Assembly: GCF_000265295.1 (NCBI RefSeq)
Contig: NC_018002.1
Span: 2,294,001-2,358,000 of the forward strand
Reading direction: 5' to 3'
Origin: Sulfurospirillum barnesii SES-3
GTDB taxonomy: Bacteria; Campylobacterota; Campylobacteria; Campylobacterales; Sulfurospirillaceae
DNA: 64,000 bases
Shown here in pieces: positions 33,285 to 42,860 of the stretch (within the stretch, counting starts at the first letter, position 1; the number at the start of each line of letters is the position of its first letter). The notes under the pieces are model-generated. The model was not told where the DNA came from and ran no database searches. It saw only the letters and a list, made by a program, of their open reading frames with translations. The position numbers and the translations under genes were made by a program.

Positions 33285-34154
33285 ATGCGTTATTTAGTGG
33301 CGGTTACGTTTATTTGGGCGTTTTCATTTAGTTTTATTGGCGAGTTTTTAGCAGGCTCTTTGGATAACTATTTTGCCGTACTTATTCGTGTTTGTATCGC
33401 TTCGCTTATCTTTTTACCGCTCACCCGTTTTCGTGGCATTCCAAAAATCTTAGCGCTGAAAACTATGCTCATTGGTAGCATTCAAATCGGTCTTATGTAC
33501 CTCTTTTTCTACCACGCTTTTGGCTACCTTAGTGTGCCTGAGGTGATTTTATTTACCATTTTTACCCCAATGTATGTTACCCTTGTGTATGATGGCTTAA
33601 AAATGCAGTTCAAACCCCTCTACCTCATCAGCACGGGTGTGGCGGTTTTGGGAGCGTACATCATTCGCTACCATGCCATCAGTGCGGAGTTTATCACAGG
33701 ATTTTTACTGGTTCAAGGAGCCAATCTCTCCTTTGCCATCGGACAAAGCGGTTATAAAAAGCTAATGGAGTCCCACCCAAATCTCTCTCAAAAAGAGGTG
33801 TTTGGCTACTTTCATTTTGGCGCACTTGTGGTCAGCCTTTTTGCCTTTACACTCTTTGCCAACCCCGAAAAACTCTCTCCCTCTTTGCTTCAGTGGGGCG
33901 TTTTACTCTGGCTTGGCTGTGTTGCTTCTGGTCTGGGCTATTTTTGGTGGAACAAAGGAGCGTGTGAGGTGGATGCGGGCGTGCTTGCCATTATGAACAA
34001 CGCCTTAGTTCCCGTAGGACTCTTGATGAATCTTCTTTTATGGGGAAGCAAAACCAATCTTAGCTTACTGGGAATAGGCAGTGTGGTCATTGGTTTTTCA
34101 CTCTGGTTACACCACTTTTTTATGCGCTACTACGAAAGGCGCAAGTGTTTCTAA
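33285..34154 (+). CDS. EamA/DMT-family transporter
   Basis: A 289-residue membrane protein with about ten helices in two EamA repeats (1-130 and 145-285), as in drug/metabolite exporters. VALWGFS-like VTFIWAFSFSFIGEF opens the first repeat and SGLGYFWWNKG lies in the second. It probably exports an amino acid or metabolite. AAGGAA precedes the start. It converges on the fbp operon with a TTTACATGTAAA palindrome (34158-34169) in the 20-base gap. Confidence 0.85.
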   Translation: MRYLVAVTFIWAFSFSFIGEFLAGSLDNYFAVLIRVCIASLIFLPLTRFRGIPKILALKTMLIGSIQIGLMYLFFYHAFGYLSVPEVILFTIFTPMYVTLVYDGLKMQFKPLYLISTGVAVLGAYIIRYHAISAEFITGFLLVQGANLSFAIGQSGYKKLMESHPNLSQKEVFGYFHFGALVVSLFAFTLFANPEKLSPSLLQWGVLLWLGCVASGLGYFWWNKGACEVDAGVLAIMNNALVPVGLLMNLLLWGSKTNLSLLGIGSVVIGFSLWLHHFFMRYYERRKCF

Positions 34155-34174
34155 CGCTTTACATGTAAACCCTC

Positions 34175-35137
34175 TCACCCCTCAAAATACATCAATTTAT
34201 TCTTATCAATCTCAAACCCGATGCTCTGCCCTACGTTCAAGCTATCATCAAAACTGTATGCCATCAAAAGTTCACCCTCAACGTCTAAAGAAATTTCGTA
34301 AAAATTGCCGTAAAAAACAATCTCTTTAATGAAAGCTTTGTGCTTCAAATGTCCACCTAAGTGCACCGCATCCAAACGGCAATAGAACTCTTTTTCACCC
34401 ACATGTAAGCTCTGAGGTAGTACATTCATCTTGCCTAAAAAATGAGCACACTGCAATGAGTTTGGATGGTTGTAAACCTCTTTGGGTGAGCCAATTTGCA
34501 AAATGTCACCTCCTTCCATAATGGCAATGCGATCTGAGAGAAAAAACGCATCTTCTTTGTCATGCGTAATGAAAAGCGCTGTGATGCCAAAGCGTTTGAT
34601 CATCTCTTTAAGCTCCGCCCTTAAAATGGCTCTAAGCTCGGTGTCGATGTTGCTCAGTGGTTCATCAAGCAGTAAAATTTTGGGCTTATCTAAAATGGCA
34701 CGTGCCAATGCCACACGCTGTTGTTGCCCTCCACTAATCTCATGCGGGTACTTGGAAGAGAGGGTTTCTATCTTCGTTTTTTGCATGACATGTAAAAGCT
34801 CTTTTTGGTCAGCTTTGCTTCCAAAAGCGATGTTTTGAGCAATGTTTAGATGGGGTAAAAGTGCGTAGTTTTGAAAGACAATGGCAATTTCTCGCTGATT
34901 GGGAGGGACATTGGTTTTGGCGTCAAAGACAACCTTATCGCCAATGCAAATTGTGCCACTGTCTGGCGTTTCAAGTCCTGAGAGCATCCGCAAAAGCGTG
35001 GTTTTACCACTGCCACTTCTGCCTAAAATGGTAAAAATCTCGCCTTCTTGAATGGAAAAAGAGACTTCATTGGCAACACAAACATTGCCTTTGCAAAAAC
35101 GTTTGTGTAAATTTTCGATGCTAACGATGGGTTTCAT
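34175..35137 (-). CDS. fbpC: Ferric iron ABC transporter ATP-binding protein FbpC
   Basis: A 320-residue ATPase: Walker A GRSGSGKTT (38-46), signature ISGGQQQR (near 131-138), Walker B ILLLDEPLS (near 151-159), then a C-terminal regulatory beta domain (about 230-320). This long form is typical of iron, spermidine and sulfate importers; the gene order with an FbpA-like binding protein and a double permease points to iron. It overlaps the permease gene by 4 bases. Confidence 0.88.
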   Translation of the reverse strand: MKPIVSIENLHKRFCKGNVCVANEVSFSIQEGEIFTILGRSGSGKTTLLRMLSGLETPDSGTICIGDKVVFDAKTNVPPNQREIAIVFQNYALLPHLNIAQNIAFGSKADQKELLHVMQKTKIETLSSKYPHEISGGQQQRVALARAILDKPKILLLDEPLSNIDTELRAILRAELKEMIKRFGITALFITHDKEDAFFLSDRIAIMEGGDILQIGSPKEVYNHPNSLQCAHFLGKMNVLPQSLHVGEKEFYCRLDAVHLGGHLKHKAFIKEIVFYGNFYEISLDVEGELLMAYSFDDSLNVGQSIGFEIDKNKLMYFEG

Positions 35138-36696
35138 CTGCTACCTCGTACAAATTTTGAATGGAGTAATAAGACCGCAATGGCAGTTGTCACCACCAAT
35201 AAGAGCGATGGAAAAGCACTTTTATAGAGGATTTCATTACTCGCTAGCTCGTAAATGCGAATGGCAATGGTGTCGTAATTAAACGGTCTTAACAGTAAGG
35301 TTGCAGGAAGCTCTTTGGCAAGGTCAATGTAAAGAATCAAAAAACCACTGAGCAAATACGGTCGCAAAAGTGGCACATAAACGTTAAAAATGCGTCCCCA
35401 TTCGCTTGTTCCAAAAACAGTGGTCGCATCATCAATGCTTTTGTCTATCTTACTAAACCCGTTTTCAACCGAGCCAATGCTAGCGGCAAAATAACGGCTC
35501 AAATAGGCAAATATCAGCGCAAAAAAAGAGCCTCCAAGAATGACTTTACCCACACTTTGGTCAATAAAATTGGTAAACAATAAAATGCCAATACCAACAA
35601 TCGCACCAGGAATGGAGTAGCCTAGTATCGAGAGTTTATGGCTAAAAGTACCCAAGGTGCTGGGGTAAAAACGTGAAGCATACACCATGATAAAGGCTAA
35701 AGCAATAATCAGCAAAGAGGAGAGGACATTGAGGCTAAGGGTATGGTAGAGATAGCCCAAAGCACTCCAATCCAGTGTGTTAAAATCAAGATAAAACCAG
35801 TACAAAAGCACACCTGTGGGAATGAAAAGGCTCACCGTACCAATCAAAAAGGAAAGCCCAAACGCTAGGGCATTGTGCCAACCTTTGAGCTGAACTTTAG
35901 GCGCTTTTTGACTGCTGTGCGTGGCGCTGATAAAACGAATTTTGGCTCTAAGACGTGCTTCGCCAAACATCATCGCAAACACAACCACGAGCAGTATCAT
36001 CGCAAGGTTAATCGCCTCACCCAAATTGCCATAGCCAAACCAGCTCTTGAAAATGCCCACACTAAAGGTGTCAACACCAAAGTAGGCTACCGTTCCATAA
36101 TCACTAAGCACTTCCATCATGGCAAGCACAAGTCCCGCAAAAATGGCAGGGTACGCTAAGGGGAGATACACCGTGAAAAAGGCTTTGAAAAAGAAAAGCT
36201 GTTTGAGTGAAACGAGTTCGACCACCGTTGAAGAGAGTGAAGCAAAAGAGACTCGTGCTAAGATAAAGACGTATGGGAACATCGCAAACGAGAGAATTGC
36301 CGTAACACCGTAAATATTTAAGATGTCAAGTTTAATTTTGGGCTGAAAGAGAAGCGTGGCTAAGATGCCATGAAACTCAAAAAATCCCACATAGGTGTAC
36401 CCTAAGATGTAGGCGGGGAAAGCTAAAGGAAGCACAAAAATGAGGCTAAAAAAACGACTCCCAAAATACACAAAACGTGCACTCATAAACGCTGTACTGA
36501 TGCCTAAAAGAAGTACTAAAAACGCTGTTCCTACAAGAACAAAGCTTGTATGGTATGTGTAACGTACCAGCTCAGATGCGTTGATGTTTCTCATAAAAAA
36601 ATCATTCTGAGCAATAAAATAAAGGACAAGACAAACAATAGGAAGAGCGATGACCAGCCCCAAAAAAGGGGCTAGTAAGTATTTAAATTTTTGCAT
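35134..36696 (-). CDS. fbpB: Ferric iron ABC transporter permease FbpB
   Basis: A 520-residue permease with about twelve helices in two fused halves, each ending in an ATPase-contact loop (for example SLSSTVVELVSLKQLFFFKAFF and KIDKSIDDATTVFG). This duplicated form is typical of FbpB. I use ATG 36696, which forms a TAATG overlap with the binding-protein stop; the alternative upstream TTG 36705 is less likely. Confidence 0.88.
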   Translation of the reverse strand: MQKFKYLLAPFLGLVIALPIVCLVLYFIAQNDFFMRNINASELVRYTYHTSFVLVGTAFLVLLLGISTAFMSARFVYFGSRFFSLIFVLPLAFPAYILGYTYVGFFEFHGILATLLFQPKIKLDILNIYGVTAILSFAMFPYVFILARVSFASLSSTVVELVSLKQLFFFKAFFTVYLPLAYPAIFAGLVLAMMEVLSDYGTVAYFGVDTFSVGIFKSWFGYGNLGEAINLAMILLVVVFAMMFGEARLRAKIRFISATHSSQKAPKVQLKGWHNALAFGLSFLIGTVSLFIPTGVLLYWFYLDFNTLDWSALGYLYHTLSLNVLSSLLIIALAFIMVYASRFYPSTLGTFSHKLSILGYSIPGAIVGIGILLFTNFIDQSVGKVILGGSFFALIFAYLSRYFAASIGSVENGFSKIDKSIDDATTVFGTSEWGRIFNVYVPLLRPYLLSGFLILYIDLAKELPATLLLRPFNYDTIAIRIYELASNEILYKSAFPSLLLVVTTAIAVLLLHSKFVRGSR

Positions 36697-37715
36697 TATC
36701 GCCAATTTGCCTTTGTTGCAATTTCAACGGCTTTTTTGGTGTATTTTCCCACGTCCCCAAGAGGCAGTGTGTCTTCTTTAAACACTCCAAAGGTTGCGAC
36801 GGTACCAGAAGCTTTAACCGCAGGATTAACAGGGTACTCATGGTTCGCTTCGGCAAAGAGGGTTTGCGCCTCAACACTGCTTAAAAACTCAATAAGCTTC
36901 ATGGCATTCTCTTTGTTTTTAGCATACTTTGTCACACCCGCTCCACTGATGTTAATGTGCGTACCTTCTGCTTTTTGAGCAGGGAAAAAGAGCTTAACAC
37001 TTTTTGCGATTTCAACATCTTTGGGGTCTTTACTGTTCAGCATGATGCCTAAATAGTAGGTATTCACAATCGCCAAATCCCCCTCACCACTTGCCACGGC
37101 TTTGATTTGGTCTCTATCGTTCCCTTTAGGCTCTCTGGCAAAATTAGCAACCAATCCTTTGGCAAATTCCAGCGCTTTGGCTTCACCGTGATTGGCGATA
37201 ATAGAGGCTAAAAGCGATTTATTGTACGAGTTAGAAGAGCTACGGGTAAGCAATTTAGCTTTAAATTTAGGATCACTTAAATCAAGGTAACTTCCTAGCT
37301 CTTTTTCAGAGAGTTTTTCAGGATTGTAGACAAAAATACGTGCTCGTTTCGTAAGAGCAAACCACTCATTTTCACCGTCTCGTAAATGCTCAGGAATGTT
37401 TACATGTAAAATTTTAGAGTCAACTTTTTGGAGCAACCCCTCCTCTTTGGCTTCGTATAAATTACCAACATCAGAGGTAATGAGCACATCAGCAGGGCTG
37501 TTGGCTCCTTCAATTTTCAACTTTGTAACCAACTCTTCTGCCTTTGCCGTAATGACATTGACCTTAACGCCACTTTTTTCTTCAAACGCTTTAAAAAGCG
37601 CTTTGTCGCTGTCGTAATGGCGATGGGAATAGACATTGACCTCACTGGCAAGCGCCATGCTTGAAGCAACGCTAAGCCCTAAAAATAGCTTAAATAGACT
37701 CGATGAAACACGCAT
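36696..37715 (-). CDS. fbpA: Periplasmic ferric iron-binding protein FbpA
   Basis: A 339-residue substrate-binding protein with a signal peptide (ending SMALASEV). YSHRHYDSDKALFKAFEEKSG and the later NTYYLGIM and ANHEYPVNP motifs match the FbpA/FutA group, where tyrosines bind Fe(III). ATG 37715 has better spacing from AAGGAG than ATG 37718. It is the first gene of the operon; a Fur-box-like palindrome lies about 60-80 bases upstream. Confidence 0.88.
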   Translation of the reverse strand: MRVSSSLFKLFLGLSVASSMALASEVNVYSHRHYDSDKALFKAFEEKSGVKVNVITAKAEELVTKLKIEGANSPADVLITSDVGNLYEAKEEGLLQKVDSKILHVNIPEHLRDGENEWFALTKRARIFVYNPEKLSEKELGSYLDLSDPKFKAKLLTRSSSNSYNKSLLASIIANHGEAKALEFAKGLVANFAREPKGNDRDQIKAVASGEGDLAIVNTYYLGIMLNSKDPKDVEIAKSVKLFFPAQKAEGTHINISGAGVTKYAKNKENAMKLIEFLSSVEAQTLFAEANHEYPVNPAVKASGTVATFGVFKEDTLPLGDVGKYTKKAVEIATKANWR

Positions 37716-37771
37716 CATTCTTCTCCTTGTTTGATTATTTTGTGGCAGTCTAATATAAAAAACTTTTAATA

Positions 37772-37794
37772 AATCATAATAACTATTATCAATT
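37772..37794 (-). promoter_or_regulatory. Fur-box-like palindrome before fbpABC
   Basis: On the minus strand the sequence is AATTGATAATAGTTATTATG, with ATAATA and TATTAT arms around two bases. It resembles the Fur consensus (repeats of GATAAT and ATTATC) and lies in the expected place before an iron uptake operon. Iron repression is inferred. Confidence 0.55.
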
Positions 37795-37864
37795 AAAAAG
37801 TTTAAGCCTTTTTCTTTTTATCGCCATACAATACCCTGCTGTTTTAATCTTGAGTATTTTAATA

Positions 37865-37900
37865 ATTTTACTTGACAATAGAGAAGTAAAATGCTATTAT
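37865..37900 (+). promoter_or_regulatory. Promoter and operator of the sulfate assimilation operon
   Basis: TTGACA (37872-37877), a 17-base spacer and TATTAT (37895-37900, preceded by TG for an extended -10) form a near-consensus sigma-70 promoter. The -35 lies inside a perfect inverted repeat, ATTTTACTT-N10-AAGTAAAAT (37865-37892), a likely repressor site. The regulator is not in the window. Confidence 0.75.
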
Positions 37901-37925
37901 TCTGAAAATTTAAGCAGGAGCACGT

Positions 37926-38153
37926 ATGGTAGAGCATAAGAAGCGAAGCATTGTTAAAGCGATTTCATGGAGAACACTAGGAACGCTCGATACAATGCTA
38001 ATTAGTTTTATCGTCACTGGTAGTCCGCTTGCTGCTGTTTCTATCGGTGCTTTTGAGCTCATAACCAAAACAGCTTTGTACTATTTTCACGAACGTGCAT
38101 GGAATAAAATTGATTTTGGAAGAGAAAAAGAACAACCCGAGTATCAAATATGA
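37926..38153 (+). CDS. DUF2061 membrane protein
   Basis: A 75-residue protein with the DUF2061 pattern: RSIVKAISWRTLGTLDTMLISFIVTGSP, then EKITKTALYYFHERAWNKI-like FELITKTALYYFHERAWNK. Two membrane helices are expected. The family is often found in sulfur assimilation operons, as here, but its role is unknown. It overlaps cysH by 4 bases (ATGA), so the two are coupled. Confidence 0.85.
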   Translation: MVEHKKRSIVKAISWRTLGTLDTMLISFIVTGSPLAAVSIGAFELITKTALYYFHERAWNKIDFGREKEQPEYQI

Positions 38154-38842
38154 ATCAGAGCTATGAACTTAAAATCACCGAAGCGTTGCACATGCTTCAC
38201 ACGTTAATTGGCGAGAAACATCTCAACGTCACGTTGGCATTTAGCCACCAAAGTGAAGATGCGATTGCCCTCTCTTTGGCGCAAAAAGCAGGCATTGATT
38301 TTCGTGTTTTTACCCTTGATACGCACAAACTTTTTGAGGAGTCTTTGGCGTATGAAAAAGAAGTCGAAGCTTTTTTTGGCATCAAAATTGAGCGCTTTAG
38401 CGCAGAGGATGCAACCATCAAAGCGTTAGAAGAAAGCGTGGGAGAGTATGGCATTTTTGATGACATTAATCTTCGCAAAGAGTGTTGTCGTGTACGAAAA
38501 ATACTCCCTTTACACGAGGCGTTAAAAGGGTATCAATGCTGGATAAGTGGCATTCGAAGTGCTCAGTCCATCACCCGAGCCAATACCCCTTTGATGGAGT
38601 ATGATGAAAATTTTAAGCTCTTAAAATTTAATCCTTTAGCACACTTTAGTGATGAAGATGTAGAGCGTTACATGCAAGAACACGCCATTCCTAAAAATGG
38701 CTTGTACGCCAAAGGTTTTAAAAGCATCGGCTGTCAACCCTGTACACGTGCCCTCCGTGATGGCGAAGACATCAGAGCGGGACGTTGGTGGTGGGAAAAC
38801 CCTGAACATAAAGAGTGCGGATTGCATTTACATAAAAATTAA
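38150..38842 (+). CDS. cysH: Adenylyl-sulfate (APS) reductase, CysH family
   Basis: A 230-residue PP-loop reductase. The cysteine pairs CCRVRK (near 107-108) and C-x2-C in GCQPCTRAL (near 192-195) bind the 4Fe-4S cluster that marks APS reductases, rather than PAPS reductases that lack it. The catalytic cysteine is in KECGLH near the end. It reduces APS to sulfite. No APS kinase gene is nearby, which fits direct use of APS. Confidence 0.92.
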   Translation: MNQSYELKITEALHMLHTLIGEKHLNVTLAFSHQSEDAIALSLAQKAGIDFRVFTLDTHKLFEESLAYEKEVEAFFGIKIERFSAEDATIKALEESVGEYGIFDDINLRKECCRVRKILPLHEALKGYQCWISGIRSAQSITRANTPLMEYDENFKLLKFNPLAHFSDEDVERYMQEHAIPKNGLYAKGFKSIGCQPCTRALRDGEDIRAGRWWWENPEHKECGLHLHKN

Positions 38843-38862
38843 TACTACTTTGAGTACATCAA

Positions 38863-38990
38863 AGTAAAAGCGAAGCGTGGGCTTGCCGCCGAGGCAAACT
38901 TAGCATTAGCGTAGCCACAAGGAGCTTTGCTCTGTTGGCGTTATTAAAGTTCAAAAGCGTAGTATCACGAGCTTTGCTTGTGATACGTAT
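38863..38990 (+). repeat. Hairpin-rich leader, repeat copy A
   Basis: The gap between cysH and cysD contains an element whose first 70 bases resemble the leader of the sulfite reductase gene (42753-42833): GCGTGGG, then TTAGCGTAG, then GAGCTTTGCTC. At 38962-38986 it has an 11-bp hairpin, GTATCACGAGC-TTT-GCTTGTGATAC. Roles as attenuator, mRNA processing site or plain dispersed repeat are all possible. Confidence 0.55.
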
Positions 38991-39016
38991 TAAAAAATCA
39001 ATTAAGGATTTTACTA

Positions 39017-39895
39017 ATGAACCATTTAGACAGACTCGAAGCACAGAGTGTTTACATTTTACGTGAAGCGTATCGAAGCTTCCCAAATCTTGCCATGCTT
39101 TGGAGTATTGGTAAAGATAGCACCGTACTTTTATGGTTGACACGAAAAGCATTTTTTGGACACGTTCCCTACCCGTTGGTGCACATTGATACGGCGTTTA
39201 AAGTGCCCGAGATGATTCGCTACCGTGATGAAATTGCCATTCAATGGGATTTAAACTTGGTCGTGGGACAAAATAAAGAAGCCCTAGCCAAAGGCGAAAC
39301 GTTTGTGAACGGATTAGACCGCCTTAGTTGCTGTAAAAAACTCAAAAGCGATGCGCTCAAGTACACCTTAGATGGCACATGGGCACGCCGTAAATGGAAC
39401 CCGTATAAAAAAGAGTGGGAAGAAGAATTAAACGGTGCTCCTTACACAGGTGTCATCGTAGGTGTCAGGGCGGATGAAGAGGGAAGTCGTTCTAAAGAGC
39501 GTGTTTTCTCAGCCCGTGATGAAAAGAGTGAGTGGGATGCCAGTACGCAACCCCCAGAGCTTTGGAATCAGTACAAAACGGACTTTGCACCAGGCACTCA
39601 CGTGCGCATTCACCCACTTTTAGAGTGGACGGAGCTTAATATTTGGGAGTACATTCAAAGGGAAAATATCCCTATTATTGATTTGTATTTTAACAAAGGA
39701 GACGGCAAACGTTACCGCTCTTTGGGCTGTTTTCCATGTACGGCACCAGTCGATTCTGAGGCGACGAACCCTCAAGAGATTATTGAAGAGCTAACTTCTG
39801 GGAAGTTTAAAGATATTGCGGAACGCTCAGGCAGAGCGCAAGATAAAGACGGTGGTGGAACACTAGAAGCCCTTAGAAAAGAAGGATACATGTAA
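39017..39895 (+). CDS. cysD: Sulfate adenylyltransferase small subunit CysD
   Basis: A 292-residue PP-loop ATP pyrophosphatase. [15 protein letters not shown] carries the SGGKDS-like loop (here S-I-G-K-D-S), and [37 protein letters not shown] follow as in CysD. With CysN it activates sulfate to APS. AAGGA precedes the ATG; cysN begins on its last base. Confidence 0.96.
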   Translation: MNHLDRLEAQSVYILREAYRSFPNLAMLWSIGKDSTVLLWLTRKAFFGHVPYPLVHIDTAFKVPEMIRYRDEIAIQWDLNLVVGQNKEALAKGETFVNGLDRLSCCKKLKSDALKYTLDGTWARRKWNPYKKEWEEELNGAPYTGVIVGVRADEEGSRSKERVFSARDEKSEWDASTQPPELWNQYKTDFAPGTHVRIHPLLEWTELNIWEYIQRENIPIIDLYFNKGDGKRYRSLGCFPCTAPVDSEATNPQEIIEELTSGKFKDIAERSGRAQDKDGGGTLEALRKEGYM

Positions 39896-41268
39896 TGCAA
39901 AGACTCAATATTGTCATCACAGGACACGTCGATCACGGCAAAAGCACACTCATCGGACGGCTTCTTGCCGATACCGACTCATTGCCACAAGGAAAACTAG
40001 AGAGTGTGAAAAAGATGTGTGAAAACAATGCACGTCCGTTTGAGTACGCCTTCTTGCTTGATGCCTTAGCCGATGAGCAAAAGCAAGGCATCACGATTGA
40101 TAGTGCACGTGTTTTTTTTCAAAGTCAAAAACGAGAGTACATCATCATTGACGCTCCTGGGCACATCGAATTTTTGAAAAACATGATCAGCGGTGCTTCA
40201 CGTGCGGAGGCGGCTTTGCTTCTTATTGATGCTAAAGAGGGTGTGGCAGAGAACTCCAAACGCCATGGCATGTTGCTCTCCCTTTTAGGCATCAAGCAAA
40301 TTGCTGTTGTGGTCAATAAGATGGATTTGGTGGACTTTAGCGAGATTGCTTTTACCAAACTCAAAGTGGAGTACACCGAATATTTAGAAACCCTTGGTGT
40401 TAAGGCGGAGATTTTTATCCCTATCAGCGCTCGTGGTGGCGTCAACTTGATTGAACATGCCCCGCAAACACCGTGGTATAAAGGCAAAACGGTTCTTGAA
40501 GTGTTAGATAGCTTTGAGAGCATTGAAGAAAAAGAGGCAGAGCATTTTAGAATGCCTCTGCAAGATGTCTACAAGTTTACCCGTGACAACGATGATAGGC
40601 GTATTTACGCAGGAACGGTGAGTAGTGGTGAATTACATGTAAACGATGAAGTCATCTTTTACCCTTCGCTCAAACGCTCACGTGTGGCGAGTATTGAGAG
40701 TTTTAACACAGAAGTGAAAACCAGTGTTAAAGAGAGTGAGGCGGTGGGATTTACCCTTCAAACTCAAATTTATGTGAAAAACGGTGAAGTGGTCGCCAGA
40801 GCAGACCAGAGTGCACCAAAGGTGAGTAACCGTTTTGAGGCGAATCTTTTTTGGCTAGGGGCACGACCGTTGGAGCTCAATAAGCCCTATAAAATCAAGA
40901 TAGGCTCAGCGCAAAGTACGATTTATCTTGAAGAGATTAAACGGGTGATTGATGGCGACACACTTGATAGCGATGATGAACCCCATGTCTCACGCCATGA
41001 AGCAGCGTGTGTCATCTTTAGGGTGCATGACCTTTTGGCGATGGAACTTTTTTGCGACAACCAAAAGCTGGGGCGTTTTGTCATTGTTGATGAGTTTGAC
41101 ATTGCAGGCGGGGGCATCATCACCGAAGTGTTGGAACAATACACAACAAGACGAACCAAAGCGTTACATGTAAGCGATGTTTTGGTCGACAAAGCGAGTA
41201 CTAGTGCTGAGTTTGAAGAGGAGCTTTTTGCGCTTCTTCGTAAACATTTTCCACACCAATTTAACTAA
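39895..41268 (+). CDS. cysN: Sulfate adenylyltransferase GTPase subunit CysN
   Basis: A 457-residue EF-Tu-like GTPase. G1 GHVDHGKST (near 9-17), G3 DAPGH (near 86-90) and G4 NKMD are intact, followed by two beta-barrel domains. GTP hydrolysis drives APS synthesis by CysD. There is no fused APS kinase domain (as in NodQ/CysNC), in line with an APS-reducing pathway. Two palindromes of the TTACATGTAA type lie inside (40632 and 41164). Confidence 0.96.
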   Translation: MQRLNIVITGHVDHGKSTLIGRLLADTDSLPQGKLESVKKMCENNARPFEYAFLLDALADEQKQGITIDSARVFFQSQKREYIIIDAPGHIEFLKNMISGASRAEAALLLIDAKEGVAENSKRHGMLLSLLGIKQIAVVVNKMDLVDFSEIAFTKLKVEYTEYLETLGVKAEIFIPISARGGVNLIEHAPQTPWYKGKTVLEVLDSFESIEEKEAEHFRMPLQDVYKFTRDNDDRRIYAGTVSSGELHVNDEVIFYPSLKRSRVASIESFNTEVKTSVKESEAVGFTLQTQIYVKNGEVVARADQSAPKVSNRFEANLFWLGARPLELNKPYKIKIGSAQSTIYLEEIKRVIDGDTLDSDDEPHVSRHEAACVIFRVHDLLAMELFCDNQKLGRFVIVDEFDIAGGGIITEVLEQYTTRRTKALHVSDVLVDKASTSAEFEEELFALLRKHFPHQFN

Positions 41269-41277
41269 GGATAGTCA

Positions 41278-41484
41278 ATGAAACTTATAATTAACGGCGA
41301 AACAAAAGAGATAAAAGAGGCTATTAGCTTGCCAGAATTACTCATTATTGAAAATGTTGAACAACCTGACATGGTTTCGGTACAACTCAACGATGAATTT
41401 GTAAGACAAGACGAACACAAAAGTGTTGTGCTTAAAGAGGGTGATGAGATTAACTTTTTATACTTCATGGGAGGTGGCGCATGA
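41278..41484 (+). CDS. hcyS: Sulfur carrier protein HcyS (ThiS/MoaD-like, -GGA tail)
   Basis: A 68-residue beta-grasp protein of the ThiS type. It ends in FMGGGA, so a single alanine follows the Gly-Gly that must carry the thiocarboxylate. This matches HcyS-Ala of Wolinella succinogenes, where a JAMM protease (HcyD) removes the alanine before activation by HcyF. Both partner genes follow directly. AGGATAG precedes the ATG. Confidence 0.88.
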   Translation: MKLIINGETKEIKEAISLPELLIIENVEQPDMVSVQLNDEFVRQDEHKSVVLKEGDEINFLYFMGGGA

Positions 41485-42287
41485 GAGAGTTTAGCGATGA
41501 GGAATTAGAGCGTTATTCACGTCACATTATCTTACAAGATGTGGGTATTGAAGGGCAAGAGAAAATTGCCAATTCTAAAGTTTTAGTCATTGGTGCAGGC
41601 GGACTTGGCTCTCCTGTGGCACTCTACTTAGCCGCTGCGGGTGTGGGAGAAATTGGCATCGTCGATGGCGACGTGGTGGATTTAAGCAATCTTCAGCGTC
41701 AAGTCATTCACACCACAGCCGATGTAAACGTACCCAAAGTGCTCTCCGCCAAAGCGAAGATGGAAGCGATTAACCCCAATGTGAAAGTCACGGTCTATCA
41801 AAAATTTTTAGACGCTTCCAACATTTTGGACATTGTGAAAGGCTATGATTTTGTTATCGATGGAACGGACAATTTTTCATCAAAGTTTTTGATTAATGAT
41901 GCGTGTGTTTTGGCAAACGTGCCCTATTCTCACGGTGGTATTTTACGTTTTGGTGGACAAACCATGACGATTAAACCCAACGAGAGTGCATGTTACGCAT
42001 GTGTGTTTGATAGCCCACCACCAGCCAATGCCATTCCAACGTGTTCGAGTGCAGGTATCTTAGGCGCAGTTGCTGGAATGCTAGGAACCATTCAAGCCGC
42101 AGAAGCGCTGAAATACATCGTGGGTGTGGGTGAGCCGTTGTACAACAGACTTTTAAGTTTTGATGCAAAAACCATGAACTTTAGAAACGTCAATTTTAAG
42201 AAAAATCCAAAGTGTCGGGTGTGCGGTGAGCATGGAATAAAGGAAATTAAAGACTATGAAGCCGTGGTCTGTGAGGCAAAATTATGA
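41481..42287 (+). CDS. hcyF: HcyS adenylyltransferase HcyF (ThiF/MoeB family)
   Basis: A 268-residue E1-like enzyme. SRHIILQDVGIEGQEKI opens the protein, GAGGLGSPVALYLAAAGVG is the nucleotide loop and VDLSNLQRQ the adenylation motif. Two C-x2-C pairs (CYAC and CRVC) bind structural zinc. It adenylates the C-terminal glycine of HcyS. Its ATGA overlaps hcyS. Confidence 0.9.
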   Translation: MREFSDEELERYSRHIILQDVGIEGQEKIANSKVLVIGAGGLGSPVALYLAAAGVGEIGIVDGDVVDLSNLQRQVIHTTADVNVPKVLSAKAKMEAINPNVKVTVYQKFLDASNILDIVKGYDFVIDGTDNFSSKFLINDACVLANVPYSHGGILRFGGQTMTIKPNESACYACVFDSPPPANAIPTCSSAGILGAVAGMLGTIQAAEALKYIVGVGEPLYNRLLSFDAKTMNFRNVNFKKNPKCRVCGEHGIKEIKDYEAVVCEAKL

Positions 42288-42688
42288 TAAAAATTCCACA
42301 AAGTGCGTACAACGAGATGGTTCTCCACGCACTCAAAGACAACCCCATTGAAGCGTGTGGTTATTTAGCAGGGATTAATGGCGAAGTGAAGTATGCGATT
42401 CCTATGAGAAACACCGATGAAAGCAACGAACACTTTAGCTTTGACCCACAGGAGCAATTTGATGCCTTTAAAAAGACGCAAAAAGAGGGGCTTCGCTTAA
42501 TCGGTGTGTACCATTCACATCCTGAAACCCCCGCACGCCCAAGCGAGGAAGACATTCGTTTGGCGTTTGATCCTAATGTGAGTTATGTCATTATCTCACT
42601 GGCAGGGATAGAGCCTGATGTGAAGTCATTTTTGATTAAAAATAAAACGGTTGAAATTGAAGAAATTGAAATTATTTTAGAGGTGTGA
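42284..42688 (+). CDS. hcyD: JAMM/Mov34 metalloprotease HcyD
   Basis: A 134-residue zinc protease. The JAMM motif is complete: E in NPIEACGYL as the general base and YHSHPETPARPSEED (H-x-H-P-x6-S-x2-D) for zinc and catalysis. It should trim the terminal alanine of HcyS. It overlaps hcyF by 4 bases. Confidence 0.88.
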   Translation: MIKIPQSAYNEMVLHALKDNPIEACGYLAGINGEVKYAIPMRNTDESNEHFSFDPQEQFDAFKKTQKEGLRLIGVYHSHPETPARPSEEDIRLAFDPNVSYVIISLAGIEPDVKSFLIKNKTVEIEEIEIILEV

Positions 42689-42752
42689 TGAAGTCGCATA
42701 AAAGAGAACACAAAGCGATTTTTTTATTAAAAAGCACCAAGGGTGCGTGGGC

Positions 42753-42833
42753 ACTCTGCCGAAGAGAACGCAGTGTTAGCGTAGTTTTTGAAGCTTTGCT
42801 TTAAAAACGTGTTAAGAGTTCTACAAGAACTCT
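42753..42833 (+). repeat. Hairpin-rich leader, repeat copy B
   Basis: This leader resembles 38863-38990 (GCGTGGGC, GTTAGCGTAG, GAAGCTTTGCTT). It has two hairpins: GTTTTTGAAGC-TTT-GCTTTAAAAAC (42784-42808) and the perfect AGAGTTCT-ACA-AGAACTCT (42815-42833), just before the ribosome site of the sulfite reductase gene. It may set the level of the downstream genes. Confidence 0.55.
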
Positions 42834-42860
42834 CTAATGTAACAATAAGGAGTTACGATT

